DNA of 64,000 nucleotides from CAIXSC01 sp046349915 (lineage in GTDB: Bacteria > Planctomycetota > Planctomycetia > Pirellulales > Pirellulaceae), in NCBI GenBank assembly GCA_046349915.1, contig JAXMBL010000003.1:806001-870000 (forward strand), in the 5' to 3' direction. A model generated the notes under the pieces. That model had not been told where the DNA came from, did no database searches, and saw only the letters and a program-made list of their open reading frames with translations. The number at the start of each line of letters is the position of its first letter. The stretch's first letter is position 1. The position numbers were made by a program, and so were the translations under genes. Below, one piece after another: positions 1-8,902 of the stretch.

Positions 1-2
1 AT

Positions 3-1076
3 GCCTTGATCGCGGAAGCTCGCCGGCTCTGGACCCGCCAACCGGTCGAAGCCAATCTCAAGCTGGAAGAAGCAATCGCAGCTGCCGGCGGTCGTTTGCC
101 GCGAGCGCAAGTGTTGCGCTGTCGGCTGCTGCTCGACCATCGACTCGTCCCTGAATTGACCGCCTATGTCGAAACGGCTGGCAATGACTTGGCTGAGGAT
201 GAGGAAGGGGTGCTGGAGTTGGCGGACGAAGCCCAGCGATTGGGCGAGCCCCGGTTGGCGGTTCTGTTGGCCTCGCTGATCCCCCACGACTCAACGCGTC
301 GGGCCGAAGCTTTGCGGCGGTTGGTCGAGGCCGAACAGCAAGCAGGGCGTTTCGACGAGGCGCTCCGCTACGCCCACGAATGGGCCCAAAAGGAGCCGCG
401 TAAAGCGTCGCCTCGGCTCGAAGCGGCTCGCTCGCTGCGGCGGCAATTGCGGTTGCTGCCCGCGATCGAGGAATGCCGAATGGCAGAGCAGTTGGTTGAG
501 CCCGGGAGCGAAGAAGAGCATCGAGTGTTGCGGGAGCTGGTTGAGATGTTGGTGACCGCTCGCGACGCGGCGGGAGCGAGGGCGGCATTCGATCGGCTGG
601 TCAAGCTTACGGATCAACAACAAGACTTGGCGCTCGTTGAAGCCTATGTGCTGCGGTTTGAGGGACGAGCCGACGAGGCGCTCGCTCGCCTGGACGACGA
701 ACTGCGCAATCGACCGTCCAGCGTCGAAGCGAGATTCCTCCGCGGGGTTGTGCTGTACGACGCGGCCCGATATCGCGAGTCCGTTCAGGTCTTGAAGGAA
801 GTGGTGGAACGTCAACCGACTCACAAGGAAGCTCGCTACAAATTGGCCCAGGCCCTCCAGCGACTGGGAGATGGCGAGGCGGCTCGACCCCATCTCGAAG
901 CCAGCGCCTGTCTGACAAAACTGGCCGAGGAGCGGCTCGCCCTGCAAGAAACCGCGTCCCGTTCGCCCCCCGACCCCGTCGCCGTCCGCCGGCTGGCGGA
1001 AGTCTGCCGCGAGTTGGGCTTCGAACAGGAAGCGGCCTATTGGCAGCGGTTATCGGAGTCGTTGGCTACTCGGTGA
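3..1076 (+). CDS. TPR-repeat protein (5' end outside window)
   Basis: The frame is open to the left edge. The first possible internal start is a TTG at 6 with no ribosome site, so the gene very likely begins before the window. The visible ~356 residues are almost entirely helical and rich in Ala, Leu, Glu and Arg, with repeated 34-residue-type units such as LRRLVEAEQQAGRFDEALRY and ARFLRGVVLYDAARYRESVQ, typical of tetratricopeptide repeats. TPR arrays are protein-interaction scaffolds; no catalytic domain is visible in this part. The missing N-terminus could carry a signal peptide or another domain, so the role is unknown. Confidence 0.8.
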   Translation, partial: ALIAEARRLWTRQPVEANLKLEEAIAAAGGRLPRAQVLRCRLLLDHRLVPELTAYVETAGNDLAEDEEGVLELADEAQRLGEPRLAVLLASLIPHDSTRRAEALRRLVEAEQQAGRFDEALRYAHEWAQKEPRKASPRLEAARSLRRQLRLLPAIEECRMAEQLVEPGSEEEHRVLRELVEMLVTARDAAGARAAFDRLVKLTDQQQDLALVEAYVLRFEGRADEALARLDDELRNRPSSVEARFLRGVVLYDAARYRESVQVLKEVVERQPTHKEARYKLAQALQRLGDGEAARPHLEASACLTKLAEERLALQETASRSPPDPVAVRRLAEVCRELGFEQEAAYWQRLSESLATR

Positions 1077-1139
1077 TTTCGGCTCAGGTTCTTGGTTCTC
1101 GGCACGCTTACGGGTGGCGAGTGCTTGTTCGCGGGCTTC

Positions 1140-1170
1140 GTCGGAATTCTGGCGAATTCCGCTACGGGGG
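1140..1170 (+). repeat. Dispersed EcoRI-type hairpin repeat, copy 1
   Basis: An 8-bp perfect stem CGGAATTC/GAATTCCG (1142-1161) with a TGGC loop is followed by GCTACGGGGG. The same unit occurs inverted at 38052-38082 with a GCAA loop, matching at nearly every base over 31 nt. It lies between the TPR gene and the lipoprotein gene. Confidence 0.75.
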
Positions 1171-1267
1171 AAGTCGGGCAGATGGACGAAAAAAAGTACT
1201 TGGAACGCCCCGGTCGTAGGGATATACTCCTCCCTTCTTGCAGTCTACTCAGGCGAGGCATTCATTC

Positions 1268-1729
1268 ATGGCGTCGTTCCCGTTTCGCGATGGCGTGCGG
1301 TTTATCGGTCTGTTTTTCTCCGCGGCGATGTTTCTGTCGGGCTGCGGCGGCACGGCCGAGAAAGCGGCTCAAGAGGCATCCAATCTCAAGCCCCTGATGG
1401 TGCTTTACGGCCAATACATCGGCATGCACCGCGGGCAGCCGCCGGCGAGCGAGGCGGAATTCAAGGCATACATCAAGTCGGTCAAGCCCGAGGTGCTGAA
1501 ATCGCTCGGGGCCGAGAACCCTGATTCGCTCTTCACCTCCAGCCGCGATCAGAAACCGTACGTGATCATCTACGGACCTGCGAGCGGTCCGCCGGGGCCT
1601 GCCGGTCAACCGGTGGTGGCTTACGAACAAGAGGGAGTTGGCGGCAAACGGTATGTCGCAAGTACTCTTGGAGCGATCGAAGAGGTCGACGAAACCCGTT
1701 TTCGCGAGCTAGTTCCCAACGCAAAATAG
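1268..1729 (+). CDS. Small predicted lipoprotein
   Basis: A 153-residue protein from the ATG at 1268. An upstream in-frame TTG at 1238 is possible, but the ATG gives a compact signal peptide: charged start, hydrophobic stretch GLFFSAAMFLSG and a lipobox LSGC. It should be exported and lipid-anchored at that cysteine. The mature part has no domain I recognise; it contains a helical segment and the Gly/Pro-rich run GPASGPPGPAGQP. It sits 114 bp before a DUF1559 gene in the same direction. Small lipoproteins of this size commonly neighbour DUF1559 genes in planctomycetes, but a joint function is only inferred. Confidence 0.75.
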   Translation: MASFPFRDGVRFIGLFFSAAMFLSGCGGTAEKAAQEASNLKPLMVLYGQYIGMHRGQPPASEAEFKAYIKSVKPEVLKSLGAENPDSLFTSSRDQKPYVIIYGPASGPPGPAGQPVVAYEQEGVGGKRYVASTLGAIEEVDETRFRELVPNAK

Positions 1730-1843
1730 CCGATCCTAATCCTTGGGCGGACCCTTTTTCCTGCCCAATTTGTCAGTGGTATTGGCCTGTAATGGCCGTG
1801 TTGCTTCCCTTTTTGTTTCATTCTGTTTTTTCGGAGAATTTCC

Positions 1844-2746
1844 ATGAAGCGTCCCTGTATGCGGAAGGCGCGCGCCTTCACGCTGGTCGAACTCCTGGTG
1901 GTGATTGCCATCATCGGAGTGCTCGTCGCGCTCCTCTTGCCCGCTGTCCAAGCGGCTCGCGAGTCGGCTCGTCGCACTCAATGCACGAACAATCTCAAGC
2001 AGATGGGATTGGCCCTGCATAACCATCACGACACCTATGGGATTTTTCCCACCGGTGGCAAGGTTCCCTGGAATAACGGGGTGATCGACATGACCTCGTC
2101 GGGCACGCCGGAAGGCGCCATGAATCAAGGAGTGGGTTGGGCCTATCAGATTCTACCTTTCTTCGAAAAGGCGAACGTCTATACGCTGCCGACCAAGGGG
2201 CAAGTGGAAACGACTTACGTCCCCGAGTATCAATGCCCATCGCGTCGTCGTGACGCTCGGCAAGCCGGCCGCGTGCTGATGGACTACGCCAGCGCGACGC
2301 CCGCCGATAGCCCGAACTCATGGGACCAGTATTGGTATGGCAACACTTGGGGAGTGCCGACCACCGCTCGTTACCGCGGCGTCATCGTACGCACTCAAAC
2401 CGCCAGTTCGCCTTCCAACATGGCCAACATCACGGATGGCACCAGCAACACGCTGGCCATCTCCGAGAAGCGGCTCGACAAACGCAATTACGCCACGGGC
2501 GACTGGCATGATGATCAAGGATGGATCGACGGTTGGGACCCAGACATTGTGCGCTATACGGGCTACTTGCCCCAAAAGGACGCGGCGGGCGGGGTGAACG
2601 GCTACGAGTTTGGTTCGGCTCACGCGGCCGGCGTTCTGGGACTGATGGCCGATGGTTCGGTTCGCATGGTCGCCTATACGGTCGACGCTACGGTCTTCAA
2701 CAACCTGGGTAATCGCGAAGACGGCCAGCCCGTTAAACTCGACTAA
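1844..2746 (+). CDS. DUF1559 (SBP_bac_10) protein with prepilin-type N-terminus
   Basis: A 300-residue protein with a type IV prepilin signature near residues 11-36: FTLVELLVVIAIIGVLVALL, preceded by RKARA, the expected prepilin-peptidase cleavage context. It continues with the hallmark LPAVQAARESARR and NNLKQMGLALHNHHD. The C-terminus holds the family's H-x(9)-DGSV motif (AHAAGVLGLMADGSVRM). DUF1559 proteins are a hugely expanded planctomycete family of pseudopilin-like envelope proteins whose exact role is not established. Length is normal. A strong hairpin follows the stop, so transcription probably ends here. Confidence 0.95.
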   Translation: MKRPCMRKARAFTLVELLVVIAIIGVLVALLLPAVQAARESARRTQCTNNLKQMGLALHNHHDTYGIFPTGGKVPWNNGVIDMTSSGTPEGAMNQGVGWAYQILPFFEKANVYTLPTKGQVETTYVPEYQCPSRRRDARQAGRVLMDYASATPADSPNSWDQYWYGNTWGVPTTARYRGVIVRTQTASSPSNMANITDGTSNTLAISEKRLDKRNYATGDWHDDQGWIDGWDPDIVRYTGYLPQKDAAGGVNGYEFGSAHAAGVLGLMADGSVRMVAYTVDATVFNNLGNREDGQPVKLD

Positions 2747-2778
2747 ACGCTTCGGTTGAGCAAATCGAAAGTAAATCA

Positions 2779-2806
2779 GCGGCCACCGGAGTTCTCCGGT
2801 GGCCGC
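2779..2806 (+). terminator. Intrinsic terminator after DUF1559 gene
   Basis: A perfect 12-bp stem GCGGCCACCGGA/TCCGGTGGCCGC with a GTTC tetraloop starts 33 bp after the DUF1559 stop. It is followed by TTGTGTTT, a weak T-tract. A hairpin this strong at a gene end is best read as a rho-independent terminator. Confidence 0.7.
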
Positions 2807-3007
2807 TTGTGTTTCACCCCGGATCATGCGTCATATTCCGAACATTGTTCGGAAGTCGCTGGTGCATTTTCACGAACCAGAACTCCCGACCATCTCGTGA
2901 ATAGTCTGGGTTAAACAAAAACTCAACCCATCCGAGTTTTCCCCTTCCGTGGACTTCAGTGCTTTTCCGTGACTAATTCTCGAGTAGTTCCGAGTCTGCG
3001 CAAGCAG

Positions 3008-3835
3008 TCACGGCTGCCCCTTCGCATCGTGGCGCAAATCGCGGTACTTTTTCGCCAACTCCTCGACCGCGTCGTCGCTCTTGTCGACGTCCAACTCCAG
3101 CCAATAGCCTTCGACTCCGGGCTTGGCAACGCGAATTCCCGCAGCCAAGCGACCACGGTGGTCGCCGCCAACTCGGTCCGCGGCGACGAGCGCCGCGATC
3201 AAGCGATCCGCTAGGCTTCCTGGCGTTTCTTCGTAAGCTCGAGCCATCTCGGTGACGACTGATCGCCCCGCCAAGGTGTTGCCTTGGCAGCAATAGAACC
3301 GACCTGTCATTGCCCCCCAATAACGACTGTCCGCCGGCGCTTGCGTCGGGTTGTGAACCGCCGCTCGCCCCGCTTTATCGATGATGGCCAACTGCCGCTG
3401 CTCGGAACGAGGATCATCGGCCAGCAGTTTGGTGATTACCGCATCAGGGCTAAGTCCTTGAGTCAACAAATCCATGGCTCGCTCGCGCCATTCGGGGACA
3501 TGATAGTGCTGAGTGCAAAAGGCGCCGACGCCCGCGCGAGCGATCGGGACGACTTTGCCGACCGCGGGGTACTTGCTCGCCACGGCCGCCCCGCAAATTC
3601 CCGATTCAGGATCGACTGCCACGATCGAAAAGGTCGCCGTGATCTCGCGTCGGTCCAGAGTGGATGGCGTGGGCGTTGACGTCACGCGGCCCGCCAAAAT
3701 TCGCGGCTCTTGGCCGCTTGAGCTGATCGTGCTTGCTAACGAAAAAGACAGCGCTGCAATCGCCATCAGTCGGGTGGCAATCAGGGGTCGGAACAAATGG
3801 GCGCGAGAAAGGGGCGAAGTTGAGTAACTTGACAT
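3008..3835 (-). CDS. DUF1028 family protein, probably secreted
   Basis: A 275-residue protein. After an N-terminal hydrophobic segment (about residues 22-42, LMAIAALSFSLASTISSS) comes the family start TFSIVAVDPESGICGAAVAS, then VGKVVPIARAGVGAFCTQ and DPRSEQRQLAIID, which identify DUF1028. The family is thought to resemble N-terminal-nucleophile hydrolases, but its substrate is unknown. The ATG at 3835 gives a long n-region; a second ATG at 3766 would start directly at the signal core. It is divergent from the ArsR-type gene, with only 40 bp between the starts, so the two may share regulation. Confidence 0.85.
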   Translation of the reverse strand: MSSYSTSPLSRAHLFRPLIATRLMAIAALSFSLASTISSSGQEPRILAGRVTSTPTPSTLDRREITATFSIVAVDPESGICGAAVASKYPAVGKVVPIARAGVGAFCTQHYHVPEWRERAMDLLTQGLSPDAVITKLLADDPRSEQRQLAIIDKAGRAAVHNPTQAPADSRYWGAMTGRFYCCQGNTLAGRSVVTEMARAYEETPGSLADRLIAALVAADRVGGDHRGRLAAGIRVAKPGVEGYWLELDVDKSDDAVEELAKKYRDLRHDAKGQP

Positions 3836-3856
3836 GTCGGGACCTGCCGATATATT
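3829..3856 (+). promoter_or_regulatory. Sigma-70-type promoter with palindrome before the arsR-type gene
   Basis: A perfect -35 box TTGACA (3829-3834) is followed after 16 nt by TATATT (3851-3856). The 8-bp palindrome GACATGTC (3831-3838) overlaps the -35 box and could serve as an operator for the adjacent regulator. A Shine-Dalgarno-like GGTGGAG (3861-3867) precedes the ATG at 3876. The promoter overlaps the start of the divergent DUF1028 gene. Confidence 0.5.
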
Positions 3857-3875
3857 TGAGGGTGGAGATTAAGCC

Positions 3876-4211
3876 ATGGCCGCACAAGCCAAGATCAAGA
3901 TGACCGATTTAGAGGCGTTAGGGCAAGCGGCTGAGTGTCTGCGCACGCTAGCGCACCCCCATCGACTCCGGATGGTGCAGATGATGCTGCAGGGGAGATT
4001 TACGGTCGGCGAGTTGGCTGAAGCGTGCGAAATCCCCAGTCACATGGCGTCTGAACACTTGCGGTTGATGCAGCGTTGCGGATTTTTAGCGGCGGAAAAA
4101 GAGGGGCGTTGCGTGTATTACACGATCGCCGAGCCGCATCTGGGCTCGATCATGGCGTGCATCGAGTCCCGTTTTGGGGCGAATCCCACCAGTCTATCAG
4201 GGAACGCCTGA
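3876..4211 (+). CDS. ArsR-family winged-helix transcriptional regulator
   Basis: A 111-residue protein with the ArsR fold: LRTLAHPHRLRMVQMML (helices 1-2), FTVGELAEACEIPSHMASEHL (recognition helix) and the wing GFLAAEKEGRCVYYTIAEP. The classic metal-binding ELCVCDL motif is absent (ELAEACEI here), so metal sensing through the alpha-3 site is unlikely. It lies 27 bp upstream of an RND adaptor/permease pair and is probably their repressor and its own. The inducer cannot be told from sequence. Confidence 0.9.
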   Translation: MAAQAKIKMTDLEALGQAAECLRTLAHPHRLRMVQMMLQGRFTVGELAEACEIPSHMASEHLRLMQRCGFLAAEKEGRCVYYTIAEPHLGSIMACIESRFGANPTSLSGNA

Positions 4212-4238
4212 GGTTCTCGCAAAGCGAGGAGGCGGAAG

Positions 4239-5327
4239 ATGACGCTCGATCAAAGTTTGATTCGAGTCTGGGCGGCGCGCGCATTGGCGGTGGCGGGAGT
4301 GGCCGGAGTGGGACTTCTTCTCTTGGGACTCGCGGGAACGTTTCACGCGAAGACAGGCGAGAGAAAACAGGAGCGGCCCACTCGAACGTTGCGGGGCGAG
4401 TCGACTGCCAAGGTGCGGCAGATCGAGAGAATGCGCAGCGAGACGGCGGTCGGGACGGTCAAGCCGGTGCACGAGGCCGCGATTGCTTCGCGAGTCTTGG
4501 CGCGCGTCGTCGAGTTGAATGTGAATGCTGGGCAAGCCGTCCGGAAGGATGAAGTGCTCGTGCGGCTCGATGACGCCGAATTACAGGCACGAGTCAAGCA
4601 GTTGGATGCGCGACTGGCCGCGGTGCGAGCCGCCGCGGAGCGAGCGGCGGCGGACTTGGTTCGCACAGAAAAGCTACGCGCTTCCAATGTCGTTTCGCAG
4701 GCGGAATACGAACAGGTTTCGGCGACCGCTCGCTCGACCGCGGCCGAGGTCGAACAGGCGTCTCAAGCCTTAGTCGAAGCCCGGGCGATGCTCGCCCATA
4801 CCACGATTGTCTCGCCGTTTGACGGCTTGGTGGTCGAAAAGCGAGTGCAGACGGGCGATACGGTCGCGCCCGGACAGACCTTGTTGACCATGTACGATCC
4901 CAGTCGCATGCAGATGGTGGCGACGGTCCGCGAGTCGCTCGCGTCACGTCTGCAAGTAGGGCAGTCCGTCTCCGCTCGCCTTGATTCCCTGGGATACGAG
5001 TGTCACGCGACGGTGAGTGAAATCGTGCCCGAGGCGGAGGCGGCGAGTCGTTCGTTTCAAGTCAAGGTAACGGGTCCCTGTCCACCGGGCATCTATAGCG
5101 GTCTCTTCGGCCGTATCGAGGTGCCGCTTGACAAAGAGACAATCACGGTTGTGCCAGCCGCCGCCGTGCGCCGCGTTGGTCAACTCGAACTGGTCGATGT
5201 CGTGCATGGGGACCGAGTGATTCGGCGCGGCGTGCGACTGGGACGCTTGCTGGATTCCGACTACGAAGTGCTCGCGGGTTTGACGCCGGGCGAGGAAGTG
5301 GTGTTATCCACGGAGTCACAGCCATGA
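4239..5327 (+). CDS. RND efflux periplasmic adaptor (membrane fusion protein)
   Basis: A 362-residue protein with an N-terminal membrane/signal segment (about residues 10-32, ALAVAGVAGVGLLLLGLAGT). It then has the split lipoyl domain (EAAIASRVLARVVELNVNAG and IVSPFDGLVVEKRVQTGDTV), a coiled-coil hairpin of roughly 70 residues between the halves, and beta-barrel and membrane-proximal domains (IYSGLFGRIEVPL, VVPAAAVRRVG). It links the inner-membrane permease to an outer-membrane channel. Its stop overlaps the permease start by 4 bp (ATGA), indicating translational coupling. No TolC-type outer-membrane gene follows, so that partner must be encoded elsewhere. Confidence 0.93.
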   Translation: MTLDQSLIRVWAARALAVAGVAGVGLLLLGLAGTFHAKTGERKQERPTRTLRGESTAKVRQIERMRSETAVGTVKPVHEAAIASRVLARVVELNVNAGQAVRKDEVLVRLDDAELQARVKQLDARLAAVRAAAERAAADLVRTEKLRASNVVSQAEYEQVSATARSTAAEVEQASQALVEARAMLAHTTIVSPFDGLVVEKRVQTGDTVAPGQTLLTMYDPSRMQMVATVRESLASRLQVGQSVSARLDSLGYECHATVSEIVPEAEAASRSFQVKVTGPCPPGIYSGLFGRIEVPLDKETITVVPAAAVRRVGQLELVDVVHGDRVIRRGVRLGRLLDSDYEVLAGLTPGEEVVLSTESQP

Positions 5328-8300
5328 GTCATCATCCTCCAGCGAGCGATCCGGTCTCGGATCGTCACCTTAATCCTCTTTCGCGACTCGTCGCCATCTT
5401 TCTGGAATCGAACCTCTCGATCATCTTGATCGTGTTCTCGATCCTGATCGGACTGGCGGCTTTGTGGATGACGCCCCGCGAGGAAGACCCGCAAATCGTC
5501 GTGCCAATGGCGGACGTCTACGTGCGATTCCCTGGCCGGTCAGCGGCCGAAGTCGAGCAATTGGTTTCGACGCCGCTCGAGCGATTGCTGTACCAGATTG
5601 ACGGCGTGGAATATGTCTACAGCATGTCCCGCCAAGATTCGGCGGTCATTACCGTCCGTTTCCGCGTGGGTGAAGATCGGGAGCGAAGCCTGGTCAAGTT
5701 ATTCAAGAAGTTCCTGGAGAGCGCCGACCAGATTCCGCCCGGAGTGGCGGGTTGGTTTCTGAAACCCGTTGAAATCGACGATGTGCCGGTTGTCACTCTG
5801 ACGTTGGCTGGCGCCGAGGGCGATAGTCATCGGTTGCGGCGAGTGGCCGAGGAATTGGTAGAGCGATTATCTACGACGCCGCATGTCTCTCGTGCTTATG
5901 TCGTGGGCGGAGAAGCTCGAGTGGCGCGCGTCGAGTTGGATATTGACCGACTGCGAGCGCACTCGCTGACCATTGCGGAAGTCGACGGGGCGTTGCGCGC
6001 GTCCAATACTCGCACGATTGCCGGCGATACAACTCGCGATGATCGTTTACGACGCATCGAGTCAGGGTGGGCGCTCGAACGACCCGATCAACTCGGCGAC
6101 GTCGTCGTTGGCGTCGCCAACGCTCAGCCCGTCTTTCTCAAGGATGTCGCTCGCATCTTGGATGGTCCGGCCGAGGCGACATCGTACGTACGTCATGGTT
6201 GGGGACCCGGCAGGTCGTTCGCCGTTGAACGAGGCGCGCCCGGAACGGAACTTGGTTCCTCGACTTCCGCGTCATCCGACGAGGGAACGCGAGCGACGAG
6301 CGTGCCGGCCGTGACGATCGCGATAGCCAAACAAAAGGGCGCCAACGCGGTCAAGGTTGCGGATGCCGCGATCGTCGAAGCCGAACGGTTGACTCGCGAT
6401 GTCGTCCCCGACGATGTCAGTGTCCGAGTGACTCGGAACTATGGGCTCACCGCGAACGAGAAGGTCAACGAACTGGTCGAAGCGCTTGGCGTCGCGATTG
6501 TGATCGTAGTCTTGTTGCTGACATTGAGTCTCGGTTGGCGAGAGGCCGTTATTGTCGCGATTGCCGTGCCGGTGGTCTTTGGGTTGACGTTGGCGGTTAA
6601 TCTTCTGTTCGGTTACACAATCAATCGAGTGACACTGTTTGCCTTGATCCTGTCGCTGGGGCTCCTGGTGGACGATCCGATCGTGGACGTCGAGAACATT
6701 GCTCGGCATTTTGAAGAAAAGAAAAAGGCGACCCGCGATATCGTGCTCGACGCCGTCGCCGAGATACGGCCGCCTTTGATCAGCGCGACCTTGGCGGTGA
6801 TTGTGAGTTTCCTGCCGATGTTCTTCATCACCGGCATGATGGGGCCTTACATGTCGCCCATGGCGCTCAATGTGCCCGTCTCGATGTTCATGTCGCTGGT
6901 GGTCGCGTTCACGATCACACCGTGGCTCACCTATCACATGCTGAAGCACCGTTTCAACGGCAAGCACGACCGCGAAGCTCAACCAGCTCAATCTCGCACT
7001 GCGGTCGACTCGTCGCAAGAGCACCGGGATGCGGAAGGCACGCATGGATTTTACGACCCAGAGACGGTGCAACGATCGCTGCTATACAAGTTCTTCCGGC
7101 CGCTCATGACGCCGCTGTTCAAGACTCGCCTGCGAGCCTATGCGTTCTTGGCGGTGATGGGAATGCTTACCCTGGCTGCCGCCGCGCTCGCCGCATTTCG
7201 CTGGGTACCTCTGAAGATGTTGCCGTTCGATAACAAGAACGAGTTTCTTTTGGTGGTTGATTTTGACGAAGGGACAACGCTTGAACGCACCTCGGCGGCG
7301 ATGAGCGAATTCGAGGAGTTCTTGGCTGGCGAACCAGAGGTTACCGACTTCACGACGTATGTGGGGACTCCAGGGCCCATCGACTTCAATGGGTTGGTGC
7401 GACACTACTATCTACGCGAGGCGCCGCATTTCGCCGAGATTCGCGTGAATCTGGTGGGGAAGAAGCACCGTCGCTTGCAGAGTCATGGCTTGACGCTGCG
7501 CATGCGAGAATCGCTCGAAACGCTCGGCGAGAAGCACGACGCCGTTGTGCGGCTGGTCGAGTTGCCGCCAGGACCGCCCGTGCTCGCGTCGCTGGTCGCC
7601 GAAGTCTATGGTCGTGACGACATGTCGTACTCACAACTGCTCGATGCCGCGGGGCAGGTCGGCGAACGAATGCGTCAGGAGCCCGGCGTCGTGGAAGTGG
7701 ATGACATCCGCGAGGCGAATGTCGAACGCTTGCTGTTCCGCTTGGATCAAGAGAAGGCGGCGCTGGCCGGAGTTTCCGCCGAGCAAGTTGCGACGACATT
7801 GCGAGCCGCGGTCGGAGGAATCGACGATCAGACGTTGCGGGTTGAACGCGAGAGAAACCCGTTGCGAATCGTGGTGAGGCTGCCGTTGGCGTTGCGTTCC
7901 AGTGAACTTGAGCTCGAACGACTCGCTGTGCGCGGTTCGAGTCGTTTGGTGCCGCTCGCCGAAATCGGTCGCTGGGAGACGGTCGCCTCCGACCAGACGA
8001 TTTATCACAAGAATCTACGGCGGGTAGCCTATGTGTTTGGGGAGTGCGCGGGGCGTCCGCCCGCCGAGTGTGTGGTCGACATTCAGGTAGACCGCGTGGC
8101 TGTCGCTGATGCGACTCAAAATGCCAAAGTGCAGCCTCGACCTGTCGCGGGACGCTCGTACTTTGCGAATGGTGGCGGAATCCCGTGGAGCGTGTCCGAG
8201 GGGATCGAGGTGAAGTTCAGCGGTGAAGGAGAGTGGAATATCACGCTGGACGTCTTTCGCGATCTGGGATTGGCTTTCGGAGCGGCACTCTTGATGATCT

Positions 8301-8770
8301 ACATCATCTTGGTGGCTCAGACTGGCTCGTTCGTCATTCCCTTGCTGGTGATGCTGGCGATTCCTCTAACGCTGCTAGGAGTGATGCCGGGGTTTCAGTT
8401 GTTGAATTCTCTCCGTGGAGGAGAGATCGGAGGATATGCGGACCCAGTCTACTTCACCGCGACGGCCATGATTGGAATGATTGCGTTATCGGGCATCGTC
8501 ACTCGCGACTCTATCATCTTGGTCGACTTTCTCGAGATGGCGGTACGCCGCGGTCGACCGCTGTTCGATGCGATTCTTGAGAGTCGAGTGGTTCGTTTAC
8601 GACCAATTTTATTGACAGCGGGCGCCGCGTTGCTGTCCAGCTTGCCGATCACGCTCGACCCCATCTTCTCGGGTCTGGGCTGGTCTTTGATTTTTGGTTT
8701 GATCGCGTCCACCGTGTTTACGCTGTTCGTGATCCCCGTAGGCTATTGGTTGCTAAAGAGCCTGAAGTAG
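5324..8770 (+). CDS. RND (AcrB/HAE1-type) efflux permease
   Basis: A 1148-residue inner-membrane proton antiporter. The first transmembrane helix (about residues 20-45, SIILIVFSILIGLAALWMTP) is followed by a porter domain (EEDPQIVVPMADVYVRFPG). The central membrane bundle has the proton-relay motif LGLLVDDPIVDVENI with the adjacent Asp pair, and a second porter domain and second helix bundle (IGMIALSGIVTRDSIILVDF) follow. It is about 100 residues longer than E. coli AcrB; extra sequence is visible near residue 310-325 (a Ser/Thr/Gly-rich linker) and at 545-590 (hydrophilic, charged). The substrate is unknown. It is translationally coupled to the adaptor. Confidence 0.95.
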   Translation: MSHHPPASDPVSDRHLNPLSRLVAIFLESNLSIILIVFSILIGLAALWMTPREEDPQIVVPMADVYVRFPGRSAAEVEQLVSTPLERLLYQIDGVEYVYSMSRQDSAVITVRFRVGEDRERSLVKLFKKFLESADQIPPGVAGWFLKPVEIDDVPVVTLTLAGAEGDSHRLRRVAEELVERLSTTPHVSRAYVVGGEARVARVELDIDRLRAHSLTIAEVDGALRASNTRTIAGDTTRDDRLRRIESGWALERPDQLGDVVVGVANAQPVFLKDVARILDGPAEATSYVRHGWGPGRSFAVERGAPGTELGSSTSASSDEGTRATSVPAVTIAIAKQKGANAVKVADAAIVEAERLTRDVVPDDVSVRVTRNYGLTANEKVNELVEALGVAIVIVVLLLTLSLGWREAVIVAIAVPVVFGLTLAVNLLFGYTINRVTLFALILSLGLLVDDPIVDVENIARHFEEKKKATRDIVLDAVAEIRPPLISATLAVIVSFLPMFFITGMMGPYMSPMALNVPVSMFMSLVVAFTITPWLTYHMLKHRFNGKHDREAQPAQSRTAVDSSQEHRDAEGTHGFYDPETVQRSLLYKFFRPLMTPLFKTRLRAYAFLAVMGMLTLAAAALAAFRWVPLKMLPFDNKNEFLLVVDFDEGTTLERTSAAMSEFEEFLAGEPEVTDFTTYVGTPGPIDFNGLVRHYYLREAPHFAEIRVNLVGKKHRRLQSHGLTLRMRESLETLGEKHDAVVRLVELPPGPPVLASLVAEVYGRDDMSYSQLLDAAGQVGERMRQEPGVVEVDDIREANVERLLFRLDQEKAALAGVSAEQVATTLRAAVGGIDDQTLRVERERNPLRIVVRLPLALRSSELELERLAVRGSSRLVPLAEIGRWETVASDQTIYHKNLRRVAYVFGECAGRPPAECVVDIQVDRVAVADATQNAKVQPRPVAGRSYFANGGGIPWSVSEGIEVKFSGEGEWNITLDVFRDLGLAFGAALLMIYIILVAQTGSFVIPLLVMLAIPLTLLGVMPGFQLLNSLRGGEIGGYADPVYFTATAMIGMIALSGIVTRDSIILVDFLEMAVRRGRPLFDAILESRVVRLRPILLTAGAALLSSLPITLDPIFSGLGWSLIFGLIASTVFTLFVIPVGYWLLKSLK

Positions 8771-8782
8771 CCCGCTCGCTTC

Positions 8783-8820
8783 GTGAGTGACTGTTGCCTT
8801 CGCCTCCGGCAAAGAGTCAG
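8783..8820 (+). repeat. Dispersed repeat GTTGCCTTxxGCxCCGxxAAAGAGTCA, copy 1
   Basis: It contains TTGCC...GGCAA (8794-8812) followed by AAGAGTCAG. Related units lie at 17027-17088 and 43014-43062 in the same orientation. It sits between the convergent permease and sulfatase genes; nothing else is visible in this gap. Confidence 0.55.
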
Positions 8821-8902
8821 AGCCCGTTACCCCGCGAGCGCCGCTAACTAACCGTGATACCGTCCTGCCGTTCCCGCTCCTTTTGCGGAGTAAAAGGCGA
8901 CA

